40,895 nucleotides of DNA from Bacillota bacterium (GTDB taxonomy: Bacteria > Bacillota > Clostridia > Christensenellales > UBA1242): assembly GCA_009784185.1 (NCBI GenBank), contig WRCD01000007.1, positions 1 to 40,895 of the forward strand. Direction: 5' to 3'. Both the position numbers and the translations under genes were made by a program. Under the pieces are notes generated by a model, which worked only from the letters and a program-made list of their open reading frames with translations, did not search any database and was not told where the DNA came from. Positions within the stretch are counted from its first letter, which is position 1. Each line of letters begins with the position of its first letter. Of this stretch, positions 40,780 to 40,895 are shown piece by piece.

Positions 40780-40895
40780 ATGGCGACAGAGTTTGAACAC
40801 CCGGAGCGAAATGCAATACATTTTCGTTAGGGGTGTTCCGGGCATAGTCGCAAACTACGCCGGATTAAAACCAAAAACGCAATCCCGTTACCTAA
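40780..40895 (+). repeat. tRNA-Ser-linked 116-bp module, copy 2 (cut by window end)
   Basis: It begins at the base after the CCA of tRNA-Ser(GCT) and is 94% identical to the reverse complement of 8659-8774. All three inverted repeats are kept. In copy 1 the transcript continues ~40 more bases to a terminator; here that part lies beyond the window. Confidence 0.85.

Overview
The window looks like chromosomal DNA of an uncultured low-GC Gram-positive bacterium, most like Clostridia (Christensenellales-type gut lineages are my best guess). The reasons are a PadR + DUF1700/DUF4097 operon, a DegV protein, a DUF6774 miniprotein, a YwaF-type membrane protein, several SHOCT-tailed membrane proteins, consensus TTGACA/TATAAT promoters, strong AGGAGG ribosome sites, and tRNAs with encoded CCA. 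TGA is used as an ordinary stop. No rRNA, CRISPR, transposase or phage structural gene was seen.

Positions 1-8587 are an Rhs polymorphic-toxin array, all on the plus strand. A large Rhs protein (5' end outside the window) is followed by two short orphan Rhs-core/C-terminal modules. Each of the three hydrophobic, unrelated C-terminal tips is followed by one or two small integral-membrane proteins, the usual layout of toxin tip plus immunity gene. The first two modules share a nearly identical 113-bp core block.

Positions 8590-24600 are mostly housekeeping: tRNA-Ser(CGA), DegV, a DUF1295 membrane enzyme with a histone-like tail, an ABC exporter whose ATPase motifs are all degenerate, a SHOCT membrane protein, NadE, a glycosyltransferase-PlsC fusion, an AqpZ-like aquaporin, a nitroreductase, a tandem GNAT pair, a guanylate-kinase/Nudix fusion followed by an SAHH-like protein, a GlmU acetyltransferase domain without its uridylyltransferase half, and an MFS carrier.

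Positions 24580-40895 hold DUF6774, tRNA-Thr(GGT), an ADP-ribosyltransferase-like orphan, YwaF, a VanY-type carboxypeptidase, another SHOCT protein, a zinc phospholipase C-like protein, a COG5610 HAD protein, DUF1700-DUF4097 with PadR, a frameshifted hydrolase plus Nudix pair, a PlsC/zinc-ribbon protein, a lipoprotein, tRNA-Leu(CAG), a polytopic acyltransferase-like protein, an unknown soluble protein and tRNA-Ser(GCT).

Several patterns run across the window. (1) A 116-bp module starts exactly at the 3' ends of the two different tRNA-Ser genes (8659-8774 minus; 40780-40895 plus) and lies in inverted orientation about 32 kb apart. (2) A palindromic AATTCCCC...GGGG repeat family and a second CATTGCGAG family are scattered between genes and are translated inside or at the ends of at least three genes. 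(3) Four G tracts of 8-9 bases occur, one in a promoter spacer, one at the exact frameshift of a hydrolase gene, and one in the next gene. (4) At least four genes, probably five, have a -10 box 6-9 bases before ATG and no Shine-Dalgarno sequence, so they look leaderless. (5) Many terminators share the stem AAACAGGC/GCCTGTTT, and some carry the stop codon of the upstream gene in the loop.
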